From Candidatus Gottesmanbacteria bacterium (GTDB lineage Bacteria > Patescibacteriota > Microgenomatia > UBA10105 > UBA927), in contig JAPLWC010000024.1 of assembly GCA_026396845.1 (NCBI GenBank), positions 1 to 13,061 of the forward strand: DNA of 13,061 bases. Direction: 5' to 3'. A program made the translations under genes and the position numbers. The notes beneath the pieces were generated by a model. The model did not search any database. It was not told the DNA's origin and worked only from the letters and a program-made list of their open reading frames with translations. This document shows positions 12,379-13,061 of this stretch, in pieces (within the stretch, counting starts at the first letter, position 1; every line of letters starts with the position of its first letter).

Positions 12379-13061
12379 ATGCTTCAATTTCTTATCCAAC
12401 ATTCTCCGCTTCTCTACCTCACCCAGAGCCTCTGGCGGGATGAAGCTTTTTCCGTACTGATGGCACTGCGACCGGTTTCATTCATCATTAGTCACGTCAG
12501 TTTCGAACCCCCCTTGTATTACCTCCTCCTGCACTTCTGGATCAAAATATTCGGTCAAAGCGAGATTGCCCTCCGAAGCCTGTCACTGGTGGCGTTTACC
12601 ACAGCTACGGGTATTGTCATTATGTGGGCGGAAAAACTTTTCCGTAAACACTGGCTCTCCTGGTGGTTGCCGCTCTTTTTCTTTTTCAATCCGATGCTTT
12701 TGTATTACGGCATGGAAGGAAGGACATACGGCTGGTATATCCTATTTGCCGTCCTTTCCCTCTTTGCATACACCGAACGCCGGTGGGTGATCTGGGCCAT
12801 TGCGACCATTCTGGGATTTTATACCCACAGTTATTTCCTTATCGTACCATTTGCGCAAATAATTCATTATATAGTGACCACTCGCATACGCTGGAAAAAA
12901 GATCCTATGATTCGTGCTTCAGCTGTTTCTGCCGTCTGTATCGCACCATGGTTTGTTGTGCTCATACGGGAAACGTCCATGTTCGGACATTTGTGGTACT
13001 TCCCGGTGGATCTGAATCTCGTGACGTCGGTCTTAGGCAATCTTTTCGTCGGGTATGAAGG
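12379..13061 (+). CDS. GT-C glycosyltransferase (PMT/ArnT-like, GT39/GT83 type), N-terminal part
   Basis: The frame runs open to the right edge (227 complete codons), so the gene is cut by the window. The fold is a multi-helix membrane enzyme that uses lipid-phosphate sugars on the outer face of the membrane. Signatures are LWRDEAFSVL (residues 18-27), with the D21-E22 pair in the first outer loop as in PMT and ArnT, and FEPPLYYLLLHFWIKIFG (42-59) followed by SEIALRSLSLV. Next come FNPMLLYYGMEGRTYGWY (103-120, the usual E-x-R-x-Y segment) and several hydrophobic helices. Only 20 residues precede the Asp-Glu pair, whereas relatives usually have a full first helix there. An in-frame TAA at 12370-12372 rules out an upstream start. 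It probably completes the glycan block begun at 10149. Sugar and acceptor are unknown. Confidence 0.87.
   Translation, partial: MLQFLIQHSPLLYLTQSLWRDEAFSVLMALRPVSFIISHVSFEPPLYYLLLHFWIKIFGQSEIALRSLSLVAFTTATGIVIMWAEKLFRKHWLSWWLPLFFFFNPMLLYYGMEGRTYGWYILFAVLSLFAYTERRWVIWAIATILGFYTHSYFLIVPFAQIIHYIVTTRIRWKKDPMIRASAVSAVCIAPWFVVLIRETSMFGHLWYFPVDLNLVTSVLGNLFVGYE

Noticed and set aside
12663..13058. Alternative frame at the right edge (from 12663)
   Set aside because: It overlaps the GT-C gene in another frame, whose Asp-Glu, E-P-P-L-Y-Y and E-x-R-x-Y motifs identify the true frame.

Overview
This 13 kb window looks like chromosome from a small-genome bacterium of the Patescibacteria/CPR type, most likely the Microgenomates side. 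I infer this from the very tight packing (convergent genes share stop bases, and most gaps are under 50 bases), the tandem FemAB-like transferases, the single-pass surface protein with Pro-Thr linkers and Cys-rich modules, the membrane glycosyltransferases, and the near absence of Shine-Dalgarno sites. I see no rRNA, tRNA, CRISPR array, insertion sequence or phage gene, and no gene-free stretch over 300 bases. The longest gap is about 190 bases (354-545), and it may hold one small minus-strand membrane protein.

Layout. 3-353 (+) is the C-terminal end of a UvrD/PcrA helicase. 546-1481 (+) is a FemAB-like aminoacyltransferase interrupted by an in-gene heptamer repeat, followed by a second, N-terminally truncated and frame-disrupted paralogue at about 1485-2178. 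3179-2175 (-) encodes an anchored, Cys-rich surface protein. 6061-3245 (-) encodes a fused UvrD-type helicase and Fe-S PD-(D/E)XK nuclease. 7559-6624 (-) is rmuC, translationally coupled to an RBBP9/YdeN-like serine hydrolase (6624-6079) of clearly lower GC. 7597-9363 (+) is a four-helix membrane protein followed by metG, then tatD (9365-10138). 10149 to the right edge (+) is a surface-glycan block: a soluble GT2, a processive-type membrane GT2, and the start of a GT-C (PMT/ArnT-like) transferase.

Two themes stand out. (1) DNA maintenance: two UvrD-family helicases, a RecB/Cas4-like nuclease fusion, RmuC and TatD lie within 10 kb. (2) Envelope building: FemAB transferases, a surface protein and three glycosyltransferases.

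The most unusual signal is how transcription and translation starts are arranged. Nearly every promoter-proximal start codon lies only 6-9 bases after a -10-like hexamer, which implies leaderless or nearly leaderless mRNAs. At three gene junctions the hexamer contains the stop codon of the upstream gene. The only good Shine-Dalgarno sequence sits at the coupled rmuC-hydrolase junction. The last third of metG also switches abruptly to AT-rich sequence while staying in frame, which suggests a mosaic gene. Compositions quoted here come from hand counts of a few blocks, not from a full calculation.
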